From contig JAAFJY010000001.1 of assembly GCA_013299105.1 (NCBI GenBank), positions 328,978 through 392,977 of the forward strand: a stretch of DNA of 64,000 nucleotides. Reading direction: 5' to 3'. This stretch comes from Chitinophagales bacterium. GTDB taxonomy: Bacteria > Bacteroidota > Bacteroidia > Chitinophagales > Saprospiraceae. Below the pieces are notes generated by a model, which searched no databases, was not told the DNA's origin, and worked only from the letters and a program-made list of their open reading frames with translations. Below are positions 8,529 to 16,328 of the stretch, piece after piece; positions within the stretch are counted from its first letter, which is position 1, and every line of letters starts with the position of its first letter. The translations under genes and the position numbers were made by a program.

Positions 8529-9716
8529 ATGAAAAATACCTTTTTGCCCTTCTTACTATTGCTCACAGGGCTTTTTGCTTGCGAACAAACAGAGCAAAGT
8601 CTCAATCCTGGTGTTGGTTGCGATACACCTAATTTCAATCAACAACACCCGCTAGGCCCCAAGATACAATCCGTGCTAGACAGTTTCGTAAAGGAAGGCT
8701 TGCCCGGAGCAAGTGTAGCCATCAAAGACAGCAGAGGCACTTGGATCGGGGTCAGCGGAAAGGCGAAGTTGGAAGACAACACGCCGATGCAAACCTGTAT
8801 GGTGCAACATGCTTATAGTGTGAGCAAAACTTATTTGGCAGTCACCCTTCTTCGTTTGCGGGATCAAGGCAAATTGAGTTTGGATGACACAATCAATAAG
8901 TGGCTGCCTGAGCACATCGCCAAACGTTTGACCAGGGCCGATGACGTGACGGTACGCATGCTATTGAACCATACCGCCGGGTATAGAGAGTTCCACGAAA
9001 GCATTTTTCGCTTATCGGATTTTCTCAACCAACCCACCCGTACATGGAGTAGGGAGGAACTCCTGTCGTATGTAATCGACAAGCCCCTGCTCTTTGAGCC
9101 CGGCTCAAATTGGGCGTATTCCAATACCAATTACCTGCTGCTCACCTTTGTCATCGAAAAAGCAAGTGGCAAGGATCATGCACAAGTGATGAAAGAAGAA
9201 GTGTTTGATACACTGCAATTGAAAAACAGTTTTTATAAACTCCAAAAAGGCTATCCCAATGCCTTGCCCTTGCCTAATCATTACTGGGATCGGTTCAGCA
9301 ATGGGGTGTTGGAAAATTGTACCCAATCCAACCTTAATATTGCTTGCTATTCCGGTTACGGTGAAGACGGGATCATTGCCTCTCCCTTAGATTTTGTAAC
9401 CTTTATGGATGCGCTGGCTAAAGGACAATTACTTAGTGCCAAATCTTGGCAAGACATGCAGCAGTGGGTGCAAGGTGTGCAATCAAAAGAGCCAGATTAT
9501 GGCCTGGGCTTAGTTTGGGTGAATTTTGCAGGCGGTGTACATGAATTTGGCCATTACGGCGGTGGAATCGGTGGGCAATGTTCATTGATTTACTTGCCCA
9601 AACAGCAAATAAGCGTTTACACCAGCGTAAATGTAGGGCGTGAAGGTGGGGGCAAATTTGCCTACCTCAGTAGTGTGCTCGTTAATAGGATACCAGAGAT
9701 GTTGGCAAAAATGTAA
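8529..9716 (+). CDS. serine hydrolase, class C beta-lactamase fold lipoprotein
   Basis: A 395-residue penicillin-binding-protein-like hydrolase. A lipobox ends at Cys18 (LTGLFAC), so it is probably a membrane-anchored lipoprotein. The active site is complete: SxxK at S97-K100 (SVSK), the YxN motif at Y197-N199 (YSN) and an HYGG box in place of KTG in the C-terminal third. This family includes D-amino-acid peptidases, esterases and AmpC-like enzymes; the substrate cannot be assigned. It follows the barrel gene by 4 bp and precedes a LytTR regulator gene by 26 bp on the same strand. Confidence 0.9.
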   Translation: MKNTFLPFLLLLTGLFACEQTEQSLNPGVGCDTPNFNQQHPLGPKIQSVLDSFVKEGLPGASVAIKDSRGTWIGVSGKAKLEDNTPMQTCMVQHAYSVSKTYLAVTLLRLRDQGKLSLDDTINKWLPEHIAKRLTRADDVTVRMLLNHTAGYREFHESIFRLSDFLNQPTRTWSREELLSYVIDKPLLFEPGSNWAYSNTNYLLLTFVIEKASGKDHAQVMKEEVFDTLQLKNSFYKLQKGYPNALPLPNHYWDRFSNGVLENCTQSNLNIACYSGYGEDGIIASPLDFVTFMDALAKGQLLSAKSWQDMQQWVQGVQSKEPDYGLGLVWVNFAGGVHEFGHYGGGIGGQCSLIYLPKQQISVYTSVNVGREGGGKFAYLSSVLVNRIPEMLAKM

Positions 9717-9727
9717 TAATCGAGTAT

Positions 9728-9793
9728 TTTGACGCGTAGTTCATGACCTACAGGAGCGTTTTCAGCTCAAATACTATGATTCTACGCGTCAAA
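9728..9793 (+). promoter_or_regulatory. 12-bp inverted repeat around the LytTR gene start
   Basis: TTTGACGCGTAG at 9728-9739 is perfectly inverted at 9782-9793 (CTACGCGTCAAA), with 42 bp between the arms. The arms bracket both possible start codons of the regulator gene (9743 and 9776). It could act as an autoregulatory binding site or as an mRNA hairpin covering the translation start. Confidence 0.5.
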
Positions 9794-10636
9794 TACCCTG
9801 ATCTATACATTCGATTAATCGCCATCCCAATCTGGGGAATCGCCTATCGCAACATTGGTGAGGTAACCCCTATCGCCAAGCTGCTCCAAGAAAAACAGTA
9901 TTACCTGGACATGGCTGTTGGAACTTTCTTTACCTGGGTGATCTGGGAGCTCAATCGTGCATTGATCCTGCGTTTTGACAAAAAATATTCTTGGGTGGAG
10001 CATTCCTTGTCCAGGGCGCTCGTACAAGGTTTGAGTTGCTTTGGGCTTTCTGCTTTGATTGTACTGATGGTCAGTTTTGTTTACAATACATATGCTGTTG
10101 ACCGCTCTCCTTATTTCAACATTGGGATAGTTTTTATGACTGATATTCCAATGGCCTTGATGTTTTTGTTGGTCATGCACTTGATTTGTACAGGCATTTG
10201 GCTATGGGAGTATCATTTGAGCGTAGTTGTAGATTTAAAAGCAAAAATAGCGAGCTTGACAGCTTCTACGCCTGAAGAGACTCAAGCGAACAATGCACCC
10301 CGTGCTTTATTGGTCAACCAAGGGAAGGCACAAATCCCGGTTTTATTGAGCGATATTGCTTATTTGCATGTAGCTGGGTCCCTTTGTGTGGTCAAAAAAA
10401 TAGATGGGCAAAGTTTCAGTCTGGACCAAAACCTGGAGCAACTAGAAGTGAGCATGCCCGCTGAAGATTTTTTTCGACTAAACCGCCAAGTCATCGCCCA
10501 CCGCCAAGCGATTCGCAAGGTAGAATCTGATGGCACGGGCCGTCTTTTGTTACAACTTTACCCACCATTTGCTGATGAAGTAAGCATCAGTCGTAAAAAA
10601 GCAATGTTATTCAAACGTTGGATGACCGGGGCTTAA
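9743..10636 (+). CDS. membrane-bound LytTR-family transcriptional regulator
   Basis: A 297-residue protein with several hydrophobic segments in its first 155 residues (around 55-75, 90-112 and 130-152, plus a weaker one near 20-37), a short coiled linker, then a C-terminal LytTR DNA-binding domain from about residue 190. LytTR features include ILLSDIAYLHVAG-like start, SLDQNLEQLE and DFFRLNRQVIAHRQAIRKVE. It lacks a receiver domain, so it is probably regulated through its membrane part. The start could instead be the ATG at 9776, giving 286 residues. Its 3' end overlaps the convergent winged-helix regulator gene by 26 bp. Confidence 0.85.
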   Translation: MTYRSVFSSNTMILRVKYPDLYIRLIAIPIWGIAYRNIGEVTPIAKLLQEKQYYLDMAVGTFFTWVIWELNRALILRFDKKYSWVEHSLSRALVQGLSCFGLSALIVLMVSFVYNTYAVDRSPYFNIGIVFMTDIPMALMFLLVMHLICTGIWLWEYHLSVVVDLKAKIASLTASTPEETQANNAPRALLVNQGKAQIPVLLSDIAYLHVAGSLCVVKKIDGQSFSLDQNLEQLEVSMPAEDFFRLNRQVIAHRQAIRKVESDGTGRLLLQLYPPFADEVSISRKKAMLFKRWMTGA

Positions 10637-11510
10637 GCTCCATCCGGTAGCCCACCCCATGCACACTGCCGATGCGAATACCCTCGTCTTCGCGCAGGAG
10701 TTTGCGCAGGCGTGACACAAATACATCCAGGCTACGTCCGATCAGTAAGTCCTCGTCGCCCCAGATGTCTTGCAAGATTTGCTCGCGTTCGAGGGCCTGG
10801 TTGGCGTGGTTGAGGAAGTAGTTGAGCAATTGGGCTTCGCGCAAGGTCAAGTCTTTTTCCTGGCCTTTTACCCAAACTTTTTGGTTGGGGAAATCAAAAT
10901 GGGATTGGCTGAATGCGCTGAGATGGGCGGGCATAGAAGAAGATTCCCGGACAGGTTTTTGCCGATTTTTCCAAAAGAAAAAGGCACTGCCAAGTCCCAG
11001 ACATAGCCCCAGCGCCAAATGCCATAGACCATCAGATCGCTTTGAAATGGCTTTCTCCAAAAGGGTGATTTTCACATTCAGACAAGCCACTGCTTGGTCG
11101 CGCCCACCACAGGGCACATTTGGATCTATGACGTATTCGCTGCCCACATAACCCAGCATTAATTCCTCATCGCGGCAGCGCAGAACCGCCACGTTGTAAT
11201 CGTTTGGGATGCGGTGACGCAGCATTGCCCGGTGCAGAATGGGCGGCAAACTATCGTACTCGAAGTGCCGCTCCAATTTCAAAAGCCAGGTATGTTCACT
11301 CAAGCGTTGTACAGGTTGAATAGTGCTTTGGGTATCGCCAGCCAAGTCCAGCAGACGGTCGCCCGTGTAACGGAGCGCCAAGTTGATGTTTTCGGCGAGT
11401 AGGGCATCCTCATCGGGGTTCGGTTTACTTTGCCAAACCGCAGATCCACCCAAAATCACCAATGCACTCAAGCCCAGCAGTAAAGCCAAATATTTGAAAG
11501 TAGCGATCAT
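10611..11510 (-). CDS. membrane-anchored OmpR-type winged-helix regulator
   Basis: A 299-residue protein with an unusual order: transmembrane helix at about 7-27, an extracytoplasmic domain of roughly 130 residues with paired cysteines, a second helix near 163-180, then a cytoplasmic Trans_reg_C winged helix from about 205 to 295 (LTLREAQLLNYFLNH, LDVFVSRLRKLLRED, IGSVHGVGYRME). There is no receiver domain, so this resembles a one-component ToxR/CadC-type sensor with the DNA-binding domain at the opposite end. An 11-bp-pitch direct repeat lies just upstream of its promoter and may be its own operator. Confidence 0.9.
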   Translation of the reverse strand: MIATFKYLALLLGLSALVILGGSAVWQSKPNPDEDALLAENINLALRYTGDRLLDLAGDTQSTIQPVQRLSEHTWLLKLERHFEYDSLPPILHRAMLRHRIPNDYNVAVLRCRDEELMLGYVGSEYVIDPNVPCGGRDQAVACLNVKITLLEKAISKRSDGLWHLALGLCLGLGSAFFFWKNRQKPVRESSSMPAHLSAFSQSHFDFPNQKVWVKGQEKDLTLREAQLLNYFLNHANQALEREQILQDIWGDEDLLIGRSLDVFVSRLRKLLREDEGIRIGSVHGVGYRMELKPRSSNV

Positions 11511-11517
11511 GATGGGA

Positions 11518-11525
11518 CAAAAGTA
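11518..11525 (-). promoter_or_regulatory. candidate -7 box for the winged-helix regulator gene
   Basis: On the minus strand this reads TACTTTTG, an exact TAnnTTTG match. A T-rich -33 stretch (TTTTTG) lies at 11542-11547. Because the start codon is at 11510, the leader would be only a few nucleotides, so the mRNA may be nearly leaderless. Confidence 0.55.
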
Positions 11526-11548
11526 AAGCCATTATTTGGGTCAAAAAG

Positions 11549-11578
11549 CACTTTTACATTTCCTTTACAAGGTTTTAC
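11549..11578. promoter_or_regulatory. 30-bp TTTAC direct-repeat site (copy 1), candidate operator
   Basis: Three TTTAC units start at 11553, 11564 and 11574 (pitch 11 and 10 bp). The whole 30-bp stretch recurs without a mismatch at 16217-16246. It abuts the -33 region of the winged-helix regulator promoter on the side where OmpR/PhoB-type proteins bind. The remaining bases of 11511-11803 hold no gene; the site could also serve the rightward AAA+ operon. Confidence 0.6.
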
Positions 11579-11803
11579 CCAATGATCTGGTTTTTTCCGC
11601 CTTGGTGCATGTCGAGCATTGTGCTGCTGTTATTTGTCATCCGACCCAATTCAATATCAAGGGACCAGAGCGCTTGAAAAATTAAGCCCTCAAAGTTTTT
11701 TTTAGCTGGAAACCTGTTTTACATTGCGTCGTCTAGTTCTAATAACAAAATTTGCCCCAACTGGTCTCAAGTTTACCTGACTCAATAGTAAAATTAGTAC
11801 AAC

Positions 11804-13111
11804 ATGAACGACAATACCGTTGACAGTTTACGTGAAGCACTAAAACACTCTCCTGAAAATACGCCATTGAGGCTGTTGCTGGCCGATACCTTATTGTCTT
11901 TGAACCGATTGGAGGAAGCGGAAGAAGAGTATTCAAACCTCCTGAAACGCAGCAATGACATCAAATCCAAAATCGGCTTGGCCAAAGTGTTTTTCAAAAA
12001 AGGCAACTATTCGGCTTGCAATGTGATCCTGGAAGAAGTCATTGACAATGGAGCGAGAGACATTGATGTTTTTACCCTTTATGCCAAAGGTCTCCTGCAA
12101 GAAAACGATACAGCCAAAGCCATTGAGGCTTACAAAAAAGCCCTGGCCCTGGATCCCAATTACTTTGATGAAGCCCTGGACAAGCAACTGAGGTTGAGAG
12201 GTCGTGAAGAAGTTCCTGATTTAGAGGAAGAACTGGACAGCCGGTTTTTGGAAAAACCAAATGTCAACTTCAGCGATGTAGGCGGAATGGACCTGGTCAA
12301 AAAAGAAATTGAGCTCAAGATCATCAAACCACTGCAACACCCTGAACTTTACAAGGCGTATGGCAAAAAAATAGGGGGTGGCATCCTGCTCTATGGGCCT
12401 CCGGGATGTGGAAAAACCTTCATCGCCAAGGCCACCGCTGGTGAAGTGAAAGCCCGATTCATCAGCGTAAGCTTGAATGACATCCTGGACATGTGGGTAG
12501 GCAGCAGCGAGAAGAACCTGCATGAGATCTTTGAATTGGCCCGAAACAATACCCCTTGTGTCCTGTTCATCGATGAGATTGATGCACTTGGTGCAAGTCG
12601 AAGCGACATGAAACAATCCAGCGGGCGGCACTTGATCAATCAGTTTTTACAAGAATTGGACGGTATTGACAGCTCCAACGAAGGGGTTCTGGTCATTGGC
12701 GCAACCAATACCCCTTGGAACTTGGACCCAGCGTTCAGAAGACCAGGCCGATTTGACCGCATCGTATTCGTTCCACCGCCTGATGAAGCGAGCCGAGAAT
12801 CCATCCTGAGGCTAAAACTCACCAACAAACCCACTGGAACCATCGATTTCAGAACCATTGCAAAAAAGGCAGAGCACTACTCAGGTGCCGACCTGGATGC
12901 AATCATCGATATTGCCATCGAAGAAAAACTGGAACGTGCCTTTGAAGATGGGATTCCCAAACCCCTTGAAACAAATGATTTGTTAAATGCTGTCAAAAAG
13001 CACAAACCAAGTACCCAGGAATGGTTTTCTACGGCCAAAAACTTCGCCTTGTTTGCCAATGACTCTGGGCTTTATGATGACATTTTAACTTACCTGAAAA
13101 TAAAGAAGTAA
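11804..13111 (+). CDS. TPR-AAA+ ATPase (Cdc48/FtsH-like AAA module)
   Basis: A 435-residue cytoplasmic protein. Residues 1-125 form about three TPR-like helical hairpins, residues 150-430 a single classical AAA domain with lid. Walker A is GPPGCGKT (198-205), Walker B VLFIDEID (253-260), sensor 1 Asn302, and arginine fingers lie in FRRPGRFDR (311-319). There is no protease domain and only one AAA ring, so it is probably a protein-remodelling ATPase with TPRs choosing partners or substrates. The next gene starts 1 bp after its stop (TAAGATG), implying translational coupling to a TPR membrane protein that may be its anchor. Confidence 0.9.
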   Translation: MNDNTVDSLREALKHSPENTPLRLLLADTLLSLNRLEEAEEEYSNLLKRSNDIKSKIGLAKVFFKKGNYSACNVILEEVIDNGARDIDVFTLYAKGLLQENDTAKAIEAYKKALALDPNYFDEALDKQLRLRGREEVPDLEEELDSRFLEKPNVNFSDVGGMDLVKKEIELKIIKPLQHPELYKAYGKKIGGGILLYGPPGCGKTFIAKATAGEVKARFISVSLNDILDMWVGSSEKNLHEIFELARNNTPCVLFIDEIDALGASRSDMKQSSGRHLINQFLQELDGIDSSNEGVLVIGATNTPWNLDPAFRRPGRFDRIVFVPPPDEASRESILRLKLTNKPTGTIDFRTIAKKAEHYSGADLDAIIDIAIEEKLERAFEDGIPKPLETNDLLNAVKKHKPSTQEWFSTAKNFALFANDSGLYDDILTYLKIKK

Positions 13112-13112
13112 G

Positions 13113-14369
13113 ATGAAAGAAGATCCCAGAGTTACAAGGGTCGGTGTACTGATGGAGCAGAATAGGTTTGCGGAAGCAGAGAAAATTCTTGCGGAGTTAC
13201 TGGCTGATTACCCCAATGATGCCCTTTACTTGTATTTGCTTGCCGAGGTGTGTTTGCAACAAGATAAACATGAAAAAGCAGGCCATTTCGCTGACCTTGC
13301 ACTTGGCATCAATCCCGATGATTCAGATTTGTACTATGTCAAATCAAGGATTGCCGCTGACCAAGAAAAAATGGATGTCGCTGAAAAATTCATCGAGCAA
13401 GCCATCGGAATAGACCCAAGAGACGCGAACTATTTTGCTTTTTGGGCCAGCATTAAGTTGGTGCGGAAGCAGTACGGAGAAGCCCTTGAAATTGCAAATC
13501 GTGCCTTAGAGCTTGATGCAGAAAACCTACTGGCCCTCAATACCAGAAGTACTGCACTAAACAAACTGGATAGGAGTGAGGAGGCTTTTGCCACAATTGA
13601 AGGTGCTTTGCGCGAAGATCCAAACAACCCGCATACCCACACTGGTTATGGTTGGGGGCTTTTGGAGAAAGGTGACCACAAAAAAGCATTGGAGCACTTC
13701 AAGGAGGCTTTAAAAAATGATCCTTCGCTAAAATATGCCCAAATGGGGATGCTTGAGGCGATCAAAGCAGCAAATCCTATTTATCGAGTCTTTCTGAAGT
13801 ATGCTTTCTGGATTAGTAACCTTACCGCCAAATACCAGTGGGGTGTTATCCTTGGCTTTTATTTTGGCTTTCGCGCTTTGAAAGTCTTGGCAAAAAATAG
13901 TCCAAGCCTTGAGCCTTACCTTACTCCGTTGATCATTTTACTTGGCGTGCTGGCGTTTTCTACCTGGATCATTACCCCAATCAGCAACTTGTTCCTGAGG
14001 TTCAACAAATACGGGCAACTACTGCTTGACGAAGCAGAAAAAAAGAGTTCAAATTTTGTTGCCTTGAGCCTGGGCTTGTCTGTTCTAGGTGCAGTGCTTT
14101 ACTTTGCCTTAAAAGACGAGCGATTTTTATCCATTGCCGTATTTGGATTCACCATGATGCTGCCCTTGGGTTCCATGTTTTCCCAGGGCAGTGGTAATGC
14201 AACATTGCGGATTTATACCATTTCCCTGGCCGTTGTGGGGGCCCTGGCCATCGGCGTGACTTTTTTGACTGGGGTATTGGTCAACTTATTTAGCCTGATT
14301 TTTATCCTGGGCTTCATCGGCTTTCAATGGGTAGCAAACTATTTTTCCATCAAAAACAGCAATTATTGA
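13113..14369 (+). CDS. TPR membrane protein, copy 1
   Basis: A 418-residue protein: residues 1-225 are a run of about six TPR repeats (for example AEKFIEQAIGIDPRDANYFAFWA and NTRSTALNKLDRSEEAFATIEGAL), followed by four or five predicted transmembrane helices between about 235 and 415. The TPRs are probably cytoplasmic and the C-terminal half an integral membrane domain of unknown function. It is coupled to the TPR-AAA+ gene by a 1-bp gap. A paralogue of exactly the same length follows; their last ~115 residues differ at a single position. Confidence 0.85.
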   Translation: MKEDPRVTRVGVLMEQNRFAEAEKILAELLADYPNDALYLYLLAEVCLQQDKHEKAGHFADLALGINPDDSDLYYVKSRIAADQEKMDVAEKFIEQAIGIDPRDANYFAFWASIKLVRKQYGEALEIANRALELDAENLLALNTRSTALNKLDRSEEAFATIEGALREDPNNPHTHTGYGWGLLEKGDHKKALEHFKEALKNDPSLKYAQMGMLEAIKAANPIYRVFLKYAFWISNLTAKYQWGVILGFYFGFRALKVLAKNSPSLEPYLTPLIILLGVLAFSTWIITPISNLFLRFNKYGQLLLDEAEKKSSNFVALSLGLSVLGAVLYFALKDERFLSIAVFGFTMMLPLGSMFSQGSGNATLRIYTISLAVVGALAIGVTFLTGVLVNLFSLIFILGFIGFQWVANYFSIKNSNY

Positions 14370-14376
14370 GTTGTCA
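14037..14376 (+). repeat. near-identical duplicated block, copy 1
   Basis: About 340 bp covering the 3' end of TPR gene copy 1 align without gaps to 15365-15704 at a constant offset of 1328 bp. Only about six mismatches were found by eye. Sequence upstream of the block in the two genes is strongly diverged. Confidence 0.95.
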
Positions 14377-14440
14377 AGATCATTTTACTAGACATTCATG
14401 GGTATGGTGATATTTTCATTTGTTAAACAATCAAAACACA

Positions 14441-15697
14441 ATGAAAAGAGATTATAAATTTTGGAAAGTCTATCTACTTTTGAGACAAAACAGATTCTCC
14501 AACGCAGAGAAATTACTTTTAGAATTACTTCCTGAAGATCCGAATAATACGAATGGCCTTGCCCTGCTTGCAGAAATCTATTTTCAGCAAGACAAATATG
14601 TGAAAGCAGATAAGGTTATCAATAATGCTATTAGCCTTGCCCCTAAAGACCCTGACCTGCACTACATTAAAGCCCGAATCGCATTACAGCAAGATGAAAT
14701 GAAAGAAGCAGAAGAATTTACTATGCAGGCAATCAAGTTAAATCCTCAAGTTGCCGAATATTTTGGCTTTTTAGCCTCCATACAACTGATCCGCAAAGAA
14801 TACAGCCAAGCACTTGTAACTGCAAATAAAGCTTTGCAAATTGATGCTAAAGACTTACTTGCAATTAATGTCAGAAGTACAACTTTGACCAAACTCAAAA
14901 GAAATATTGAAGCATTTGAAACAATCGAAGGTGCTTTAAAGGAGGATCCAAACAACGCCCATACTCATGCTAACTACGGATGGTTGCTTTTGGAGAAAGG
15001 AGACCATAAAAAAGCTTTGAAACATTTTAATGAAGCATTGAAAAGTAATCCCTCATTTGAATATGCCCATTCAGGATTTCTCGAAGCAATGAAGGCACGT
15101 AATCCATTTTATAAAATTCTCTTGAAATATTCTTTCTGGATCGGTAACTTATCGGCAAAGTATCAATGGGTGGTTTTAATTTTAATTTTTTTAATTTTTA
15201 ATTTTTTTAACTCTTTAATTCAAAACAACAAGGCATTTCAACCTTACTTAACACCATTTGTTATTGGACTTTCAATAGTTATATTTTTTACTTGGATCAT
15301 CACTCCAATTAGCAACATGTTTCTAAGGTTTAATAAGTATGGACAATTACTGCTCAATGAGGAAGAAAAAAAGAGTTCAAATTTTGTTGCCTTGAGCCTG
15401 GGCTTGTCCCTTCTAGGTGCAGTGCTTTACTTTGCCTTAAAAGACGAGCGATTTTTATCCATTGCCGTATTTGGATTCACCATGATGCTGCCCTTGGGTT
15501 CCATGTTTTCCCAGGGCAGTGGTAATGCAACATTGCGGATTTATACCATTTCCCTGGCCGTTGTGGGGGCCCTGGCCATCGGCGTGACTTTTTTGACTGG
15601 GGTATTGGTCAACTTATTTAGCCTGATTTTTATCCTGGGCTTTATCGGCTTTCAATGGGTAGCAAACTATTTTTCCATCAAGAATAGTAATTATTGA
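14441..15697 (+). CDS. TPR membrane protein, copy 2
   Basis: A 418-residue paralogue of the preceding gene. The ATG at 14441 is chosen because it aligns with the first residue of copy 1 and gives an identical length; a TTG at 14420 is the alternative. TPR repeats fill residues 1-225 and membrane helices the rest. The first ~310 residues are moderately conserved and encoded by DNA visibly richer in A and T than copy 1 (lysine AAA, isoleucine ATT/ATC and asparagine AAT codons abound). The last ~115 residues are essentially identical in protein and DNA. This points to recent gene conversion between an old duplicate pair. Confidence 0.85.
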   Translation: MKRDYKFWKVYLLLRQNRFSNAEKLLLELLPEDPNNTNGLALLAEIYFQQDKYVKADKVINNAISLAPKDPDLHYIKARIALQQDEMKEAEEFTMQAIKLNPQVAEYFGFLASIQLIRKEYSQALVTANKALQIDAKDLLAINVRSTTLTKLKRNIEAFETIEGALKEDPNNAHTHANYGWLLLEKGDHKKALKHFNEALKSNPSFEYAHSGFLEAMKARNPFYKILLKYSFWIGNLSAKYQWVVLILIFLIFNFFNSLIQNNKAFQPYLTPFVIGLSIVIFFTWIITPISNMFLRFNKYGQLLLNEEEKKSSNFVALSLGLSLLGAVLYFALKDERFLSIAVFGFTMMLPLGSMFSQGSGNATLRIYTISLAVVGALAIGVTFLTGVLVNLFSLIFILGFIGFQWVANYFSIKNSNY

Positions 15698-15704
15698 GTT
15701 GCCA
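15365..15704 (+). repeat. near-identical duplicated block, copy 2
   Basis: Partner of 14037-14376. Mismatches are a two-base change turning a valine codon into leucine, one silent change, and three silent changes in the last codons. The block ends a few bases after the stop codon. Confidence 0.95.
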
Positions 15705-15724
15705 AGGGAGCATAAAAAAATAGG

Positions 15725-15950
15725 CTCAATGTGGGTTTCAAGTTGAAAAAGACTTGGGCGTTTGTCTTGACCTAAGCCAAGGTGAGTTTTGGGTTTGCGA
15801 AGTTCGATTTTTTGACTTACGACTTACGAGTGACAACTTACGACTTACGAAGTAGGGGCTCGCTGGCAAGACCTTAGGGTGCTTAGGCTCCCATTTTCAC
15901 GGTTTGATATTTTTGAGTTAATCTCAGCTTTGACATGTTTGTAAAACATT
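15725..15950 (+). repeat. dispersed repeat family A, full-length copy
   Basis: Starts with a segment containing GGGTTTCAAGTTGAAAAA, continues through TTTTTTGACTTACGACTTACG units to GTAGGGGCTCGCTGG, then a tail with TTCACGGTTTGATATTTTTGA. It matches the reverse complement of 965-1180 along its full length. The region 15698-16328 contains no supported gene. Confidence 0.8.
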
Positions 15951-16009
15951 GAAAAACAATTATTTAAAATCGTTTTTCGCGTCCGCTAAAGATGCAATAA
16001 AATTGACTG

Positions 16010-16200
16010 AGCTATTTTATTGGGAAAACTTGAATCGTAAAAAAGATGACTTGCTGCACCACAAATTTTCAATCGAAGCGCTACTTCGTAAGTCGTCATT
16101 CGTAAGTCGTCACTCAAAAAAAGTCTTGGAGCTTGATGACCGCAACCAATTCGTTTTGAAGCACCACTTGAAACCCAATAAGAGCCCAAAAATATTTTAG
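16010..16200 (-). repeat. dispersed repeat family A variant, inverted copy
   Basis: Read on the minus strand it matches 690-895 (GGCTCTTATTGGGTTTCAAG, then tandem GACGACTTACGA units, CTTCGATTGAAAATTTGTGG and ACGATTCAAGTTTTCCCA) at roughly 85% identity by eye. It faces the copy at 15725-15950 tail to tail. Confidence 0.8.
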
Positions 16201-16216
16201 CTCAGATCCTAAATGT

Positions 16217-16266
16217 CACTTTTACATTTCCTTTACAAGGTTTTACTTGCCTTTTACTAGCTTTAC
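16217..16266 (+). promoter_or_regulatory. TTTAC direct-repeat array (copy 2), candidate operator
   Basis: Bases 16217-16246 are identical to 11549-11578, and two further TTTAC units follow, giving units at 16221, 16232, 16242, 16253 and 16262 (pitch 11, 10, 11, 9). The array ends 62 bp before the start of the small secreted-protein gene. A weak -7-like CACATTTG is at 16279-16286. Confidence 0.6.
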
Positions 16267-16328
16267 AATCAAGCCCTGCACATTTGTGGCCAGCAGAATA
16301 GTCTGCTGTATGTCAAATCATTACCAAA

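Noticed and set aside
14420-14440. TTG start for the second TPR membrane gene
   Set aside because: The ATG at 14441 aligns exactly with the first codon of the paralogue and gives the same length of 418 residues.
15949-16200. 83-codon open frame in the intergenic region
   Set aside because: It runs through an inverted family A repeat and has no domain; similar accidental frames occur at 1012-1260 and 367-768 in other copies.
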